In this document: piece after piece, positions 7,745-16,234 of the stretch
How positions within the stretch are numbered: position 1 is the first letter of the stretch
Layout of the letters: every line of letters begins with the position of its first letter
From: Prevotellamassilia sp.
GTDB lineage: Bacteria > Bacteroidota > Bacteroidia > Bacteroidales > Bacteroidaceae
DNA length: 46,520 nucleotides
Direction: 5' to 3'
Assembly (NCBI GenBank): GCA_009775705.1
Contig: VSQE01000007.1
Span: 1 to 46,520 of the forward strand
The notes under the pieces: generated by a model
Databases searched by the model: none
What the model was told of the DNA's origin: nothing
Seen by the model: only the letters and a program-made list of their open reading frames with translations
Position numbers and translations under genes: made by a program

Positions 7745-9252
7745 TTTGCCTGTATTTTCTCGATGGTACGATCCAATTTGTAATGAATCAGCCAAATGCT
7801 GTTATTGATAAACCCGCCGTTACTCCCGACTTTCCCGAATGTAACCTCGCTCTGAAGCATCCCCTGAGGCACACCGAACGAGTTGGCGGGAAAATCCTTT
7901 CCTTCCTTCAACAGACCTTCTATCGCCACCAGTCCGCAGTCATGCCCCAACAAAGCCATGCGCGGATAAACATTCAGCATATCCGTATGAAACCAGGACT
8001 TATAGTCGTGCACAAAATTCTTCGTGGCGGGGGCATATACATTATAATAGTAATTGGCAAAGATGTAAGTATCCAACTTATAATATTCGGCGGCAAGCTC
8101 GTCTGCATACGCCTGCCATTCCGGATACCCGATCAGGGAGACATTAAATCCGGGATAGTCTGTCCGCACTTTTGCCAGACGCTTTACCAAAGCCTTTACT
8201 CCTGCCTTGTCGCTCATATCGGGCACCAGAATATTCCTTTCTTTCAGACTGAGCGCCGATGCCAGACAGTCATCCGTATATCCAGCGGGAAGTTCTGTCA
8301 CCTTATAGCCTTCGGCTTTCAGCCTTGCCAACAATTCTCCCGACAACAGTCGCTCATTTCCGCCTGCGCCGTCCGATTTCAAGAAAATAACCTTCCCTTC
8401 CCTGAAATGCCGCTTGAAGATGTCGGCCGCTCCGATACCCTTGTATTTGTCGGGAACATTAAGCAACATGACTGAAGAGTTCGTCTCCACCTGAGTGACT
8501 TTTGAGGAAAACGGTACCAACAGCTTCATGCCCTCTCCTGCGGCAAAAGACGTGGCAACCTGAAAATGCTCCGGATAGAGAGGACCGATAATCAGATTGG
8601 CCCCACTGTTCCGGATCTTTTCGAGTTTTCCTGTCACATCTTCCTCCGGCTTCCCTTCGTCCACGGCATAAAAGATAATGGTTTTGCCCTGTTCCTTCAT
8701 TCTGTCCGCCGCCATTAGCAACCCGCGGTAAAACTCCAGGCTTCGTGCCCCTTCGGCTCCCTTTGCCGTCAAAGGCAACAACACCGCCACGTTGGCCGAA
8801 GGATAACCGGCATACACGGGAGCCGCCTTTGGAACGACAACAGCCTTCGGGGCCGGAATCAGGATCTTACGCCCCTTCTTCAACTGGTAATTCTCCGCAG
8901 ACATTTCAGGATTTGCCGCTTTCAGTTCCTCAAGGGTTATACCGTAATCCTTTGCAATGCTCCACTGTGTCTCACCTTTTTTCACCTTGTGCTCCCTCGC
9001 CCTGCCGGAATTGTCCTTTTGGGAAATACCTGTGGCGGGAATCCTGATCACGCTGCCGGACTTCAGGTTTTCGGCTGTCAGTCCGGGGTTCAACTGCACA
9101 ATCTGCTCTGCCGTGACTCCATAATTCTTAGAAATCCGGTACAGCGTCTCTCCGTTTGCCACCGTATGGTTCAGGCTTCCGACCTGTGCCCAAAGTATCG
9201 TCTGAAACGCCAATACCCATCCCAATATGGAGATCAATCTTCTGTATATCAT
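7741..9252 (-). CDS. LysM-domain protein fused to a periplasmic-binding-protein-like domain
   Basis: A 503-residue exported protein. Residues 1-22 are a signal peptide (ending LWAQ). Two LysM repeats follow: about 28-73 (HTVANGETLYRISKNYGVTA) and about 88-134 (HKVKKGETQWSIAKDYGIT); these bind peptidoglycan N-acetylglucosamine chains. From about residue 155 to the end is a type 1 periplasmic-binding fold like that of branched-chain amino acid receptors and LpoA-type regulators (VAVLLPLTAKGAEGARSLEF, then LIIGPLYPEHFQV). No transporter genes are adjacent, so a regulatory or structural wall role is more likely than amino-acid uptake; that is inference. It leads a two-gene operon with the barrel. 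Confidence 0.85.
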   Translation of the reverse strand: MIYRRLISILGWVLAFQTILWAQVGSLNHTVANGETLYRISKNYGVTAEQIVQLNPGLTAENLKSGSVIRIPATGISQKDNSGRAREHKVKKGETQWSIAKDYGITLEELKAANPEMSAENYQLKKGRKILIPAPKAVVVPKAAPVYAGYPSANVAVLLPLTAKGAEGARSLEFYRGLLMAADRMKEQGKTIIFYAVDEGKPEEDVTGKLEKIRNSGANLIIGPLYPEHFQVATSFAAGEGMKLLVPFSSKVTQVETNSSVMLLNVPDKYKGIGAADIFKRHFREGKVIFLKSDGAGGNERLLSGELLARLKAEGYKVTELPAGYTDDCLASALSLKERNILVPDMSDKAGVKALVKRLAKVRTDYPGFNVSLIGYPEWQAYADELAAEYYKLDTYIFANYYYNVYAPATKNFVHDYKSWFHTDMLNVYPRMALLGHDCGLVAIEGLLKEGKDFPANSFGVPQGMLQSEVTFGKVGSNGGFINNSIWLIHYKLDRTIEKIQAK

Positions 9253-9277
9253 TCTGTCCTAACTTTATTTCCGACCA

Positions 9278-9310
9278 CAAAAATACAAAAGAACTGTCAG
9301 ATTCATCCAA
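9278..9310 (-). promoter_or_regulatory. Promoter of the LysM-barrel operon
   Basis: On the minus strand TTG (9310-9308) and TATTTTTG (9285-9278) are separated by 22 bases, 25 bases before the ATG. Confidence 0.5.
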
Positions 9311-9374
9311 GATTTCAGGAAATAATACACAAGATTATCCATAACACTTTTATTTTCAATCAATAATAAAAAAC

Positions 9375-9391
9375 AAGTTAATTAACATTTG
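9375..9391 (+). promoter_or_regulatory. 17-nt sequence shared with element A promoter
   Basis: AAGTTAATTAACATTTG is identical to 4960-4976 at the front of element A. No 21-bp array or hairpin follows here, and no good -7 box lies 20 bases on. It may be an upstream promoter element for the tRNA nucleotidyltransferase gene. Confidence 0.35.
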
Positions 9392-9442
9392 GTTTCATGA
9401 CGATTTCTACCTTTCTTGTTCTCAGAGCATACATCTTTTTAC

Positions 9443-9450
9443 TAACTTTG
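9443..9450 (+). promoter_or_regulatory. Promoter -7 box for cca
   Basis: TAACTTTG matches TAnnTTTG. A TTG at 9416-9418 is a possible -33 box, though the 24-base spacing is long. Confidence 0.5.
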
Positions 9451-9474
9451 TACACCCAAAAACAAACATGAACC

Positions 9475-10932
9475 ATGACTAAACTGACACAAGAGGAAAT
9501 CATAAAGAAACTGGATAACCGGATTTTCCAGCTACTTACGAAAACAGCCGACGAATTGCACAGGGAATGCTATCTGGTGGGGGGATACGTGCGCGACCTG
9601 TTTCTGGACCGCCCCACCAACGACATTGACGTGGTAGTCGTAGGCAGCGGAATCGAAATGGCCGAATCTTTTGCCCGTAAATTAGGCAAGGGTTGCAGTC
9701 TGGCCGTCTTCCGCAATTTCGGTACGGCCCAAGTGAAGTGGAAGCATCAGGAGATTGAATTTGTAGGAGCCCGCAAGGAAAGCTATTCGCATGATTCCCG
9801 CAAGCCCGTCGTGGAGAATGGAACCCTGGAGGATGACCAAAACCGACGCGACTTCACCATCAACGCTATGGCCGTATGTCTGAACGGCGACCGGCTGGGC
9901 GAACTGGTGGATCCCTTCGATGGTCTCTGGGACCTGGAGGACGGCCTGATACGCACACCGCTTGATCCGGACATCACATTCTGCGATGACCCGCTGAGAA
10001 TGATGCGTTGCATACGGTTTGCCACACAGCTGAACTTTTTCATCGACGAAGAGACTTTCTCCGCACTGGAGCGCAACGCCGAACGCATTAGCATCATCAG
10101 CGGAGAGCGCATCATTGACGAACTGAACAAAATCATGATGGCTCCCACCCCTTCCAAAGGATTCGTAGAATTGCAACGCTGCGGCCTGTTACAGATCATC
10201 CTGCCAGAGTTGTCCGCTCTGGACATTGTGGAGACACGCAACGGAAAATCCCATAAAAACAATTTCTACCACACGCTGGAGGTAGTAGACAACATTGCCG
10301 CTCACAGCGAAAAACTCTGGCTAAGATGGGCCGCTCTGCTGCATGACATAGGCAAGCCCAAAAGCAAACGCTGGGAACCGGCCGTAGGCTGGACATTCCA
10401 CAACCACAACTACCTGGGCAAAAAGATGCTGCCCTCGCTTTTCCGCCGTCTGAAGCTCCCAATGGACGAACGGCTCAAATATGTCCAGAAACTGGTAGAC
10501 CTGCACATGCGCCCCATCATCATAGCCGATGACATCGTCACGGACAGCGCCGTGAGAAGGCTGCTGTTCGAAGCCGGCAATGACATAGATGACCTGATGC
10601 TGCTGTGCGAAGCTGACATCACAAGCAAGAATGAAGTAAGGAAACGCAATTTTTTGCAAAATTTCAAGCTCGTAAGAAGCAAACTGGTCGACATTGAGGA
10701 AAAGGACCGCATACGCCAATTCCAACCTCCGATAGACGGTGTCGAGATCATGCAGATGTTCGGACTGGGACCCTGTCAGGAAATCGGTTACCTGAAAAAT
10801 GCTCTGAAGGATGCCATCCTGGACGGGGTGATCCCCAACGAACATGAGGCGGCATTGCAATTCATCATAGAAAAAGCCGCACAGAAAGGACTGTTTCCAA
10901 CAGCAGACGCAGTTTCCTCTGGACAAACATAA
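9475..10932 (+). CDS. cca: CCA tRNA nucleotidyltransferase with HD domain
   Basis: A 485-residue class II nucleotidyltransferase that adds or repairs the CCA end of tRNAs. GGYVRD at residues 36-41 and the metal-binding D50-x-D52 in NDIDVVVVG form the catalytic head; RRDFTINAMA follows as the neck motif. The middle has the tRNA-binding helical domain, and an HD phosphohydrolase-like domain begins near HTLEVVDNIAAHSEK with LLHDIGKPKSKRW. The HD-containing layout is common in CCA enzymes of this phylum. A poly(A) polymerase activity cannot be excluded from sequence alone. The start at ATG 9475 is well placed behind the promoter. It is probably a single-gene transcript. Confidence 0.92.
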   Translation: MTKLTQEEIIKKLDNRIFQLLTKTADELHRECYLVGGYVRDLFLDRPTNDIDVVVVGSGIEMAESFARKLGKGCSLAVFRNFGTAQVKWKHQEIEFVGARKESYSHDSRKPVVENGTLEDDQNRRDFTINAMAVCLNGDRLGELVDPFDGLWDLEDGLIRTPLDPDITFCDDPLRMMRCIRFATQLNFFIDEETFSALERNAERISIISGERIIDELNKIMMAPTPSKGFVELQRCGLLQIILPELSALDIVETRNGKSHKNNFYHTLEVVDNIAAHSEKLWLRWAALLHDIGKPKSKRWEPAVGWTFHNHNYLGKKMLPSLFRRLKLPMDERLKYVQKLVDLHMRPIIIADDIVTDSAVRRLLFEAGNDIDDLMLLCEADITSKNEVRKRNFLQNFKLVRSKLVDIEEKDRIRQFQPPIDGVEIMQMFGLGPCQEIGYLKNALKDAILDGVIPNEHEAALQFIIEKAAQKGLFPTADAVSSGQT

Positions 10933-10979
10933 CTTCCCTCGCATTTCCAACAATAAGAAATACAAAAAACTCCATTTAT

Positions 10980-11010
10980 TTTGTTCCGAATCAAAAAAAC
11001 ACTATTTTTG
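10980..11010 (+). promoter_or_regulatory. Promoter of the NahK/MdsC-like kinase
   Basis: TTTG at 10980-10983 and TATTTTTG at 11003-11010 are 19 bases apart, a near-ideal Bacteroides promoter. Confidence 0.7.
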
Positions 11011-11082
11011 CACAAAAGGCAGAAATAACAGGTCTGCCCGGACATGGAATACACATTATATCTTAAAATAAACCAGAAAAAC

Positions 11083-12168
11083 ATGGAAACAAATCTCCAG
11101 CAAATTGTATCACAGTTTGCCATCACCGGCAATGTAACGGAAGTCAAACCTCTCGGAAACGGATTGATCAACACAACGTATAAGGTAAAGACCGAAGGAG
11201 AGGCTCCCGACTACGTACTTCAACACATCAACAATGCCATTTTTCCAGACGTAGAGATGCTGATGGACAACATCGTGGCCGTGACCGGACATATCCGTTC
11301 CAAATATGAAGCCGAAGGAGTTGAGGACATCGACCGTAAAGTACTCAACTTCGTACCGGCCAAGGACGGCAAGTATTTCTATTTCGACGGCGAAAAATAT
11401 TGGCGCGTCATGGTCTTCATTCCCGATACCATTTCGCAAAATGCCGTCACACCCGAAAGTTCGTATATCGTGGGCGAGACGTTCGGCAATTTCCAGGCCA
11501 TGCTGGCTGACATCCCAGTTCAGTTGGGCGAAACCATCAAAGACTTTCACAACATGGAATTCCGCCTTCAGCAATTGCGCGAAGCCGTAGCGGAAGACAA
11601 AGTCGGCCGTCTCTCCGAAGTGAAATGGCTGGTAGACGAACTGGAAAAACGTGCCGAAGAAATGTGCAAGGGAGAAAGACTGCACCGGGAAGGAAAACTG
11701 CCCAAGCGCATTTGCCACTGCGACACGAAAGTTGACAATATCCTGTTCGATCAGGACGGCAAGGTTCTCTGCGTCATTGACCTTGATACCGTAATGCCCA
11801 ACTACGTATTCTCCGATTTCGGCGATTTTCTGCGCTCCGCCGCCAACACCGGAAAAGAGGATGACAAGGATCTGGACAACGTAAACTTCAACATGGACAT
11901 ATTCAAAGCCTTTACAGAAGGTTACCTGAAAAGCGCCCATTGCTTCCTCACTCCTCTTGAAATCGAGAATTTGCCCTATGCCGCCGCTCTTTTCCCCTAT
12001 ATGCAGACCGTACGTTTCCTGGCCGACTACATCAACGGCGACACCTACTACAAGACTCAATATGCAGACCACAACCTTGTGCGCTCCAAAGCCCAATTCA
12101 AACTTCTGCAAAGCGTTGAGGCAGCCAAACCGGCAATGGAACTTTTCATCAAAGAACAATTAGCCTGA
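11083..12168 (+). CDS. Phosphotransferase, NahK/MdsC-like (APH fold)
   Basis: A 361-residue aminoglycoside-phosphotransferase-fold kinase. The phosphate-binding region is KPLGNGLINTTYKV near residues 18-31; the catalytic loop is ICHCDTKVDNILFD, with the H-x-D...N pattern; the metal site is CVIDLDTVMPNYVFSDFGDFLR. Homologues in Bacteroidota are often labelled MdsC or mucin desulfatase for historical reasons, but the fold is that of a sugar kinase such as N-acetylhexosamine 1-kinase. The likely role is phosphorylation of an N-acetylhexosamine; the substrate is inferred. An ATG at 11044 would add 13 residues; ATG 11083 fits family N-termini better. No adjacent lacto-N-biose phosphorylase is present. 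Confidence 0.82.
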   Translation: METNLQQIVSQFAITGNVTEVKPLGNGLINTTYKVKTEGEAPDYVLQHINNAIFPDVEMLMDNIVAVTGHIRSKYEAEGVEDIDRKVLNFVPAKDGKYFYFDGEKYWRVMVFIPDTISQNAVTPESSYIVGETFGNFQAMLADIPVQLGETIKDFHNMEFRLQQLREAVAEDKVGRLSEVKWLVDELEKRAEEMCKGERLHREGKLPKRICHCDTKVDNILFDQDGKVLCVIDLDTVMPNYVFSDFGDFLRSAANTGKEDDKDLDNVNFNMDIFKAFTEGYLKSAHCFLTPLEIENLPYAAALFPYMQTVRFLADYINGDTYYKTQYADHNLVRSKAQFKLLQSVEAAKPAMELFIKEQLA

Positions 12169-12190
12169 CACTTATCTTTTGAATAAACAA

Positions 12191-12233
12191 ACGCACCTGT
12201 AGAATGGCTTCGCATGGCCTCTTACAGGTGCGT
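12191..12233. terminator. Long hairpin between the kinase and rnz
   Basis: ACGCACCTGTA (12191-12201) and TACAGGTGCGT (12223-12233) form a perfect 11-bp stem around a 21-base loop. There is no T-run after it on either strand, so it may be a weak terminator or an mRNA-stabilising hairpin just ahead of rnz. Confidence 0.45.
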
Positions 12234-12247
12234 TATCAATTTCTATA

Positions 12248-13165
12248 ATGGAAACATTTGAAATTCATATTCTCGGTTGCGGAAGCGCACTTCCGACAAT
12301 GAGGCATTTGCCAGCCTCACAAATTGTACTCTTACGCAACAAATTATTCATGATAGACTGTGGCGAAGGGGCACAACGACAAATGAGACGGTCGCGCCTT
12401 TCCTTCTCCCGCCTCAATCACATCTTTATTTCCCACTTACACGGCGACCATTGTTTCGGCCTGCCGGGACTGATTTCGACTTTCTCTCTGTTGGGGCGCA
12501 CCGCTCCCTTGCACATTTACGCTCCGCAAAAACTGGAAGAACTCATGCTACCCTGGCTCCACTATTTCTGCCACGGCATTTCATTCAGTCCCGTATTCCA
12601 TCCCATCACACCAGAGAACGGCTTTTCGGTCATCTACGAGGACCGCTCTGTCACGGTTTATTCTTTTCCCCTGAACCACCGCATCCCCTGCTGCGGTTTT
12701 CTTTTTCGGGAAAAAGCCACCTTACCTCATATCCGACGGGACATGATTGATTTTCTCAATATTCCCGTCTGCGAGATCAACAACATCAAGAACGGAGCGG
12801 ACTGGACCACACCGGACGGAAAGTTTTTCGCCAATAACCGACTTGTGTACCCGGCTGATCCTCCGCGAAGCTACGCCTACTGCTCCGACACCGCCCCGCT
12901 ACCGGAAAATGCAGAAATACTCCAAGGAATAGATCTACTGTTTCACGAATCCACATTCGCCGAATCTGAAATTTTGCGGGCCGCGCAGACTTTCCATTCT
13001 ACTGCCCGCCAGGCTGCTGAATTTGCCCGCCAGGCAAGAGTAAAGCAACTTCTGATCGGACATTATTCCTCACGTTACAATGACGAGAGTACGTTGTTGG
13101 ACGAAGCCCGGAATATATTCCCGAATACACTTGCCGCCAAGGAAAACATGAAAATAGTTCTATAA
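12248..13165 (+). CDS. rnz: Ribonuclease Z
   Basis: A 305-residue metallo-beta-lactamase-fold nuclease that trims the 3' end of tRNA precursors in the cytoplasm. The zinc motif HLHGDH is at residues 63-68, and NHRIPCCGF, YCSDTAP and FHESTFAE supply the further histidine and aspartate ligands. Length is that of the short bacterial RNase Z. The last motif LLIGHYSSRY (H-box) is intact. The nearby cca gene carries out the next step of tRNA 3' maturation, though a kinase gene lies between. The ATG at 12248 follows the hairpin by 14 bases, leaving little room for a separate promoter, so it may be cotranscribed with the kinase. Confidence 0.95.
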   Translation: METFEIHILGCGSALPTMRHLPASQIVLLRNKLFMIDCGEGAQRQMRRSRLSFSRLNHIFISHLHGDHCFGLPGLISTFSLLGRTAPLHIYAPQKLEELMLPWLHYFCHGISFSPVFHPITPENGFSVIYEDRSVTVYSFPLNHRIPCCGFLFREKATLPHIRRDMIDFLNIPVCEINNIKNGADWTTPDGKFFANNRLVYPADPPRSYAYCSDTAPLPENAEILQGIDLLFHESTFAESEILRAAQTFHSTARQAAEFARQARVKQLLIGHYSSRYNDESTLLDEARNIFPNTLAAKENMKIVL

Positions 13166-13189
13166 ACCGATTATTTCCTACGATAATAT

Positions 13190-13221
13190 AAAAGCGGCAA
13201 GTTTTAATGCTTGCCGCTTTT
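13190..13221. terminator. Bidirectional terminator between rnz and rny
   Basis: AAAAGCGGCAAG (13190-13201) pairs with CTTGCCGCTTTT (13210-13221), a perfect 12-bp stem with A/T flanks on both sides. It serves the convergent genes rnz and rny. Confidence 0.9.
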
Positions 13222-13248
13222 ATATTTATTACACTTCACACTTTCCGA

Positions 13249-14781
13249 TTATTTTGCATAGCTCACGGAACGTGTCTCTCTGATTACAGTGATTTTCACT
13301 TGTCCGGGATACGTCATCTCATCCTGTATCCGCTTTGCGATCTCACCACTGAGATTTTCCGTCTGCTTATCATCAATTTTATCGGCTCCCACGATTACGC
13401 GCAGTTCACGACCAGCCTGTATGGCATAGGTCTTGGTGACTCCCGGATAACTCATTGCAATGTTCTCCAAATCGTTCAGTCGTTTTATATATGCTTCTAC
13501 AATTTCTCTGCGCGCACCGGGGCGAGCTCCACTGATAGCATCACACACCTGAACAATCGGAGCCAGCAAAGTCGTCATTTCCATCTCATCATGGTGGGCA
13601 CCGATCGCATTGCAGATCTCAGCCTTCTCTTTATATTTCTCTGCCAGTTTGGCTCCATAAAGTGCATGGGGCAGTTCAGACTCTTCATCAGGCACCTTGC
13701 CTATGTCATGCAACAATCCCGCACGCTTGGCCTTCTTGGGATTCAACCCAAGTTCGGCGGCCATCACGGAACAGAGATTTGCCGTTTCGCGCGCATGCTG
13801 CAATAAATTCTGTCCGTAAGAGGAACGGTACTTCATCTTGCCTACAATGCGGATCAATTCCGGATGCAAACCATGAATGCCCAAATCTATGGCAGTACGC
13901 TTTCCGGTTTCAATGACTTCTTCCTCCACCTGCTTTTTCACTTTCGAAACCACTTCTTCTATGCGTGCCGGATGAATACGTCCGTCTGCAATCAACTGAT
14001 GAAGGGCCAGGCGGCAAATCTCCCTGCGTACAGGATCAAAGGCAGAAATCACAATGGCTTCAGGAGTATCGTCCACTACGATCTCCACTCCTGTTGCAGC
14101 TTCCAACGCACGTATGTTCCTTCCCTCACGACCGATGATTCTACCTTTCACTTCGTCATTGTCTATATGGAATACCGTCACACTATTTTCAATAGCCGTT
14201 TCCGTTGCCACACGCTGTATGCTCTGAATAACGATGCGTTTCGCCTCCTTGTTGGCTGTCATCTTCGCGTCATCCATAATCTCATTAATATAAGATTGGG
14301 CATCGCTCTTCGCTTCATCCTTGAGAGACTCAACCAAACGCTTCTTGGCTTCTTCTGCGGACAAACCGCTCAATTCCTCCAACTTCTCGCGCTCCTGTAT
14401 CTGCATCTTCTCCAGTTCCTCTTCCTTAAGATCCAGCATCTGCTTTTGGGAATTCAGTTTATCGCGCGTACCATCCAACTCGGATTTACGACGATTCAGA
14501 TCTTCCTGACGCTGATTCAGCCCAAGTTCCCTTTGCTTCAGCTTATTCTCTACCTGCAAAATCTTCTGATTCCGCTGTTGCACTTCTTTTTCCAACTCAG
14601 CTTTTTTATTGAGGAACTTTTCTTTCACTTCAAGAAGTTTTTTCTCCTTGATGACTTCCGCCTCTTTTTTAGCTTCTTCCAACACTTGTTTGTACCGATT
14701 CGTCAGGACATACCTGAAAAATCCAAACCCGACAGCTCCACCAATCAACAGACCGGCTAAAAGCAATATACTCTCTATCAT
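13249..14781 (-). CDS. rny: Ribonuclease Y
   Basis: A 510-residue membrane-anchored endoribonuclease that starts mRNA decay. Residues 3-25 form a single transmembrane anchor (ESILLLAGLLIGGAVGFGFF). About 30-150 is a long charged coiled coil rich in E, K and L. A KH domain follows with GREGRNIRALE near residue 215, and the HD phosphohydrolase domain covers about 325-420 with H(ARET) and LLHDIGKVPDEE. The length is normal. Its gene is last in an operon after zapA, an arrangement shared by many Bacteroidota. The presence of RNase Y and no RNase E is the usual pattern for the phylum. Confidence 0.97.
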   Translation of the reverse strand: MIESILLLAGLLIGGAVGFGFFRYVLTNRYKQVLEEAKKEAEVIKEKKLLEVKEKFLNKKAELEKEVQQRNQKILQVENKLKQRELGLNQRQEDLNRRKSELDGTRDKLNSQKQMLDLKEEELEKMQIQEREKLEELSGLSAEEAKKRLVESLKDEAKSDAQSYINEIMDDAKMTANKEAKRIVIQSIQRVATETAIENSVTVFHIDNDEVKGRIIGREGRNIRALEAATGVEIVVDDTPEAIVISAFDPVRREICRLALHQLIADGRIHPARIEEVVSKVKKQVEEEVIETGKRTAIDLGIHGLHPELIRIVGKMKYRSSYGQNLLQHARETANLCSVMAAELGLNPKKAKRAGLLHDIGKVPDEESELPHALYGAKLAEKYKEKAEICNAIGAHHDEMEMTTLLAPIVQVCDAISGARPGARREIVEAYIKRLNDLENIAMSYPGVTKTYAIQAGRELRVIVGADKIDDKQTENLSGEIAKRIQDEMTYPGQVKITVIRETRSVSYAK

Positions 14782-14838
14782 TTTCTTTTGTTTTTATTAT
14801 TCATCCAACCAATATTGACGGATGTACGTTTAATACTC

Positions 14839-15153
14839 TTATATTTTATCTGTATCTAAATTTAATACGTCCTCGATTTCTCCGGTAAGTTGCTTGATCA
14901 CATCATCATAGGGCTTGGTATCCTGTTCGTTCTCCATCTGCAACACTTTCACCGCAAAATCCAATATTGCAGCAGACATATACCGTTCGCTCCCTCTGTC
15001 CGAGTACTTCTGACTATAGCGGTTCAGGCGTTCATTAATCAGTTTGGCAGCCTTACGATAAATTTCCTCCTGTTCCCTTCTGATCGAATACGGATATAGC
15101 TGATTGCCAATCATCAACTGTATTACCAAACGCTCGCTCAAACCTTCCACCAT
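14839..15153 (-). CDS. zapA: Cell division protein ZapA
   Basis: A 104-residue ZapA-family protein that stabilises FtsZ filaments at the division ring. The N-terminal globular part (LVIQLMIGNQLYPYSIRR) is followed by AAKLINERLNRYSQKY and then a coiled coil beginning near ILDFAVKVLQMENEQ. Length is normal. It sits between a small coiled-coil gene upstream (41-base gap) and rny downstream (57-base gap). The identity rests on the N-terminal domain pattern and genome context. Confidence 0.85.
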   Translation of the reverse strand: MVEGLSERLVIQLMIGNQLYPYSIRREQEEIYRKAAKLINERLNRYSQKYSDRGSERYMSAAILDFAVKVLQMENEQDTKPYDDVIKQLTGEIEDVLNLDTDKI

Positions 15154-15194
15154 ATTTTTAACTTATGTTTATGGCAACCTCGCTTTCAACCATA

Positions 15195-15488
15195 TCAAAG
15201 ATTCAACAAGGCTATGCACTTATCTATCTCGCTCATCAATTGGTTAAGCCGCTGCCGCGCATTCTTCATGTCATCATCACTGATTTCCATCATCTTGGCC
15301 GTCTTGAGACGTACATAACTAAGCCTGAGTTCATCTATTTCCTCTGAAAGCCTGTTATTCTCTTCTTCCTTGTTCCTTATGTCACAGCGAAGCCGATTGT
15401 TCTCTTTTCTGAGATCATCGTAAGCAAGGATCAATTGTCTGACCCTTGTCTCAAAAACATGCAATGTCGCTTCTTCTTCCTTTGTCAT
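15195..15488 (-). CDS. Small coiled-coil protein upstream of zapA
   Basis: A 97-residue cytoplasmic protein that is almost entirely helical. From about residue 10 to 70 there are heptads of L, I and V between charged residues (LILAYDDLRKENNRLRCDI, then RLSEEIDELRLSYVRL). It has no signal peptide or cysteine pattern. Its size and position directly before zapA resemble the relation of ZapB to ZapA in enterobacteria, so a role as a division-ring partner is plausible. That is inference; the sequence is too simple for homology by eye. ATG at 15488. Confidence 0.7.
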   Translation of the reverse strand: MTKEEEATLHVFETRVRQLILAYDDLRKENNRLRCDIRNKEEENNRLSEEIDELRLSYVRLKTAKMMEISDDDMKNARQRLNQLMSEIDKCIALLNL

Positions 15489-15535
15489 AAAAAAACATGG
15501 ACCTTTTTACAACTTCAGGGATTCCGTTCCAACTC

Positions 15536-16177
15536 TTACTTGTCCGGATCCACATCCTTTGATTTTGGCTCTTTCTTGGCTAAAATAATGATGTTATACA
15601 CATATTCCGTCATCCATTCTTCGCTATACCCAAGCCTTTGCTGATACGTCCGAACATTCATACAGGACTTGAACACACCCTCATCCTTCCAATTATTCTT
15701 TGTCAGTATCTCATTGACGGTTTTCGCCGTGAGGGTACGCAAAGCTCCTTTGAAAAAACCGGGAAGACGAAACTTCCATTTCATCAGATTGCCCATCAGC
15801 ATCATCAACTCCTGAGAAAATCCTTGAAATTGAAGGAAATAGGTTCTTACCTCATTGACATTTCGACAATGATGCCTGATACTACTGTCGATCTCCTTAA
15901 AGAAACCGTCAGACAAGCCGTAGATTTCCATCAGCATAGCCTTACTCCGTTTCTTTTCTCCTACACCCAACTTATTATTGACTGTCGGCACATGAAGCGT
16001 CTGCTTAAACACCCTCAAATCAGGCAAGGCACTCAAGTTGCTGATTCCCACATTGGATGCCATAACAGCCTGATAATATACACGAATAAGCGTCATGAAG
16101 TCTTCTACTCCTCCAACTCTCCAGCCTCTATCTTCCTCAGACTGCTTACGTGAAAATATCTTATATATGATTCCCAT
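15536..16177 (-). CDS. Conserved-looking basic protein of unknown function
   Basis: A 213-residue protein that I do not recognise. It is rich in lysine and arginine, with no signal peptide, no clear transmembrane helix and no known catalytic motif. Features are a glycine/valine segment near GWRVGGVEDFMTLIRVYY, a central block HHCRNVNEVRTYFLQFQGF, and a C-terminal ILTKNNWKDEGVFKSCMN. It leads the operon with the coiled-coil protein, zapA and rny, 47 bases before the next gene, and has its own promoter. The association suggests a role in division or RNA turnover but does not prove it. It reads as a real gene: full-length frame, correct promoter and coding-like composition. Confidence 0.75.
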   Translation of the reverse strand: MGIIYKIFSRKQSEEDRGWRVGGVEDFMTLIRVYYQAVMASNVGISNLSALPDLRVFKQTLHVPTVNNKLGVGEKKRSKAMLMEIYGLSDGFFKEIDSSIRHHCRNVNEVRTYFLQFQGFSQELMMLMGNLMKWKFRLPGFFKGALRTLTAKTVNEILTKNNWKDEGVFKSCMNVRTYQQRLGYSEEWMTEYVYNIIILAKKEPKSKDVDPDK

Positions 16178-16204
16178 TTACATAAATGTTAAAATTAGCC
16201 ACTG

Positions 16205-16234
16205 CAAAGTTACACTTTTTTTTATAAGTAACAA
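16205..16234 (-). promoter_or_regulatory. Promoter of the unknown-coil-zapA-rny operon
   Basis: On the minus strand TTG (16234-16232) and TAACTTTG (16212-16205) are 19 bases apart, 28 bases ahead of the first ATG. Confidence 0.65.

Noticed and set aside
11110..12159. 349-codon antisense frame over the NahK/MdsC-like kinase
   Set aside because: The kinase has intact catalytic motifs and a clear promoter; the antisense frame has neither.
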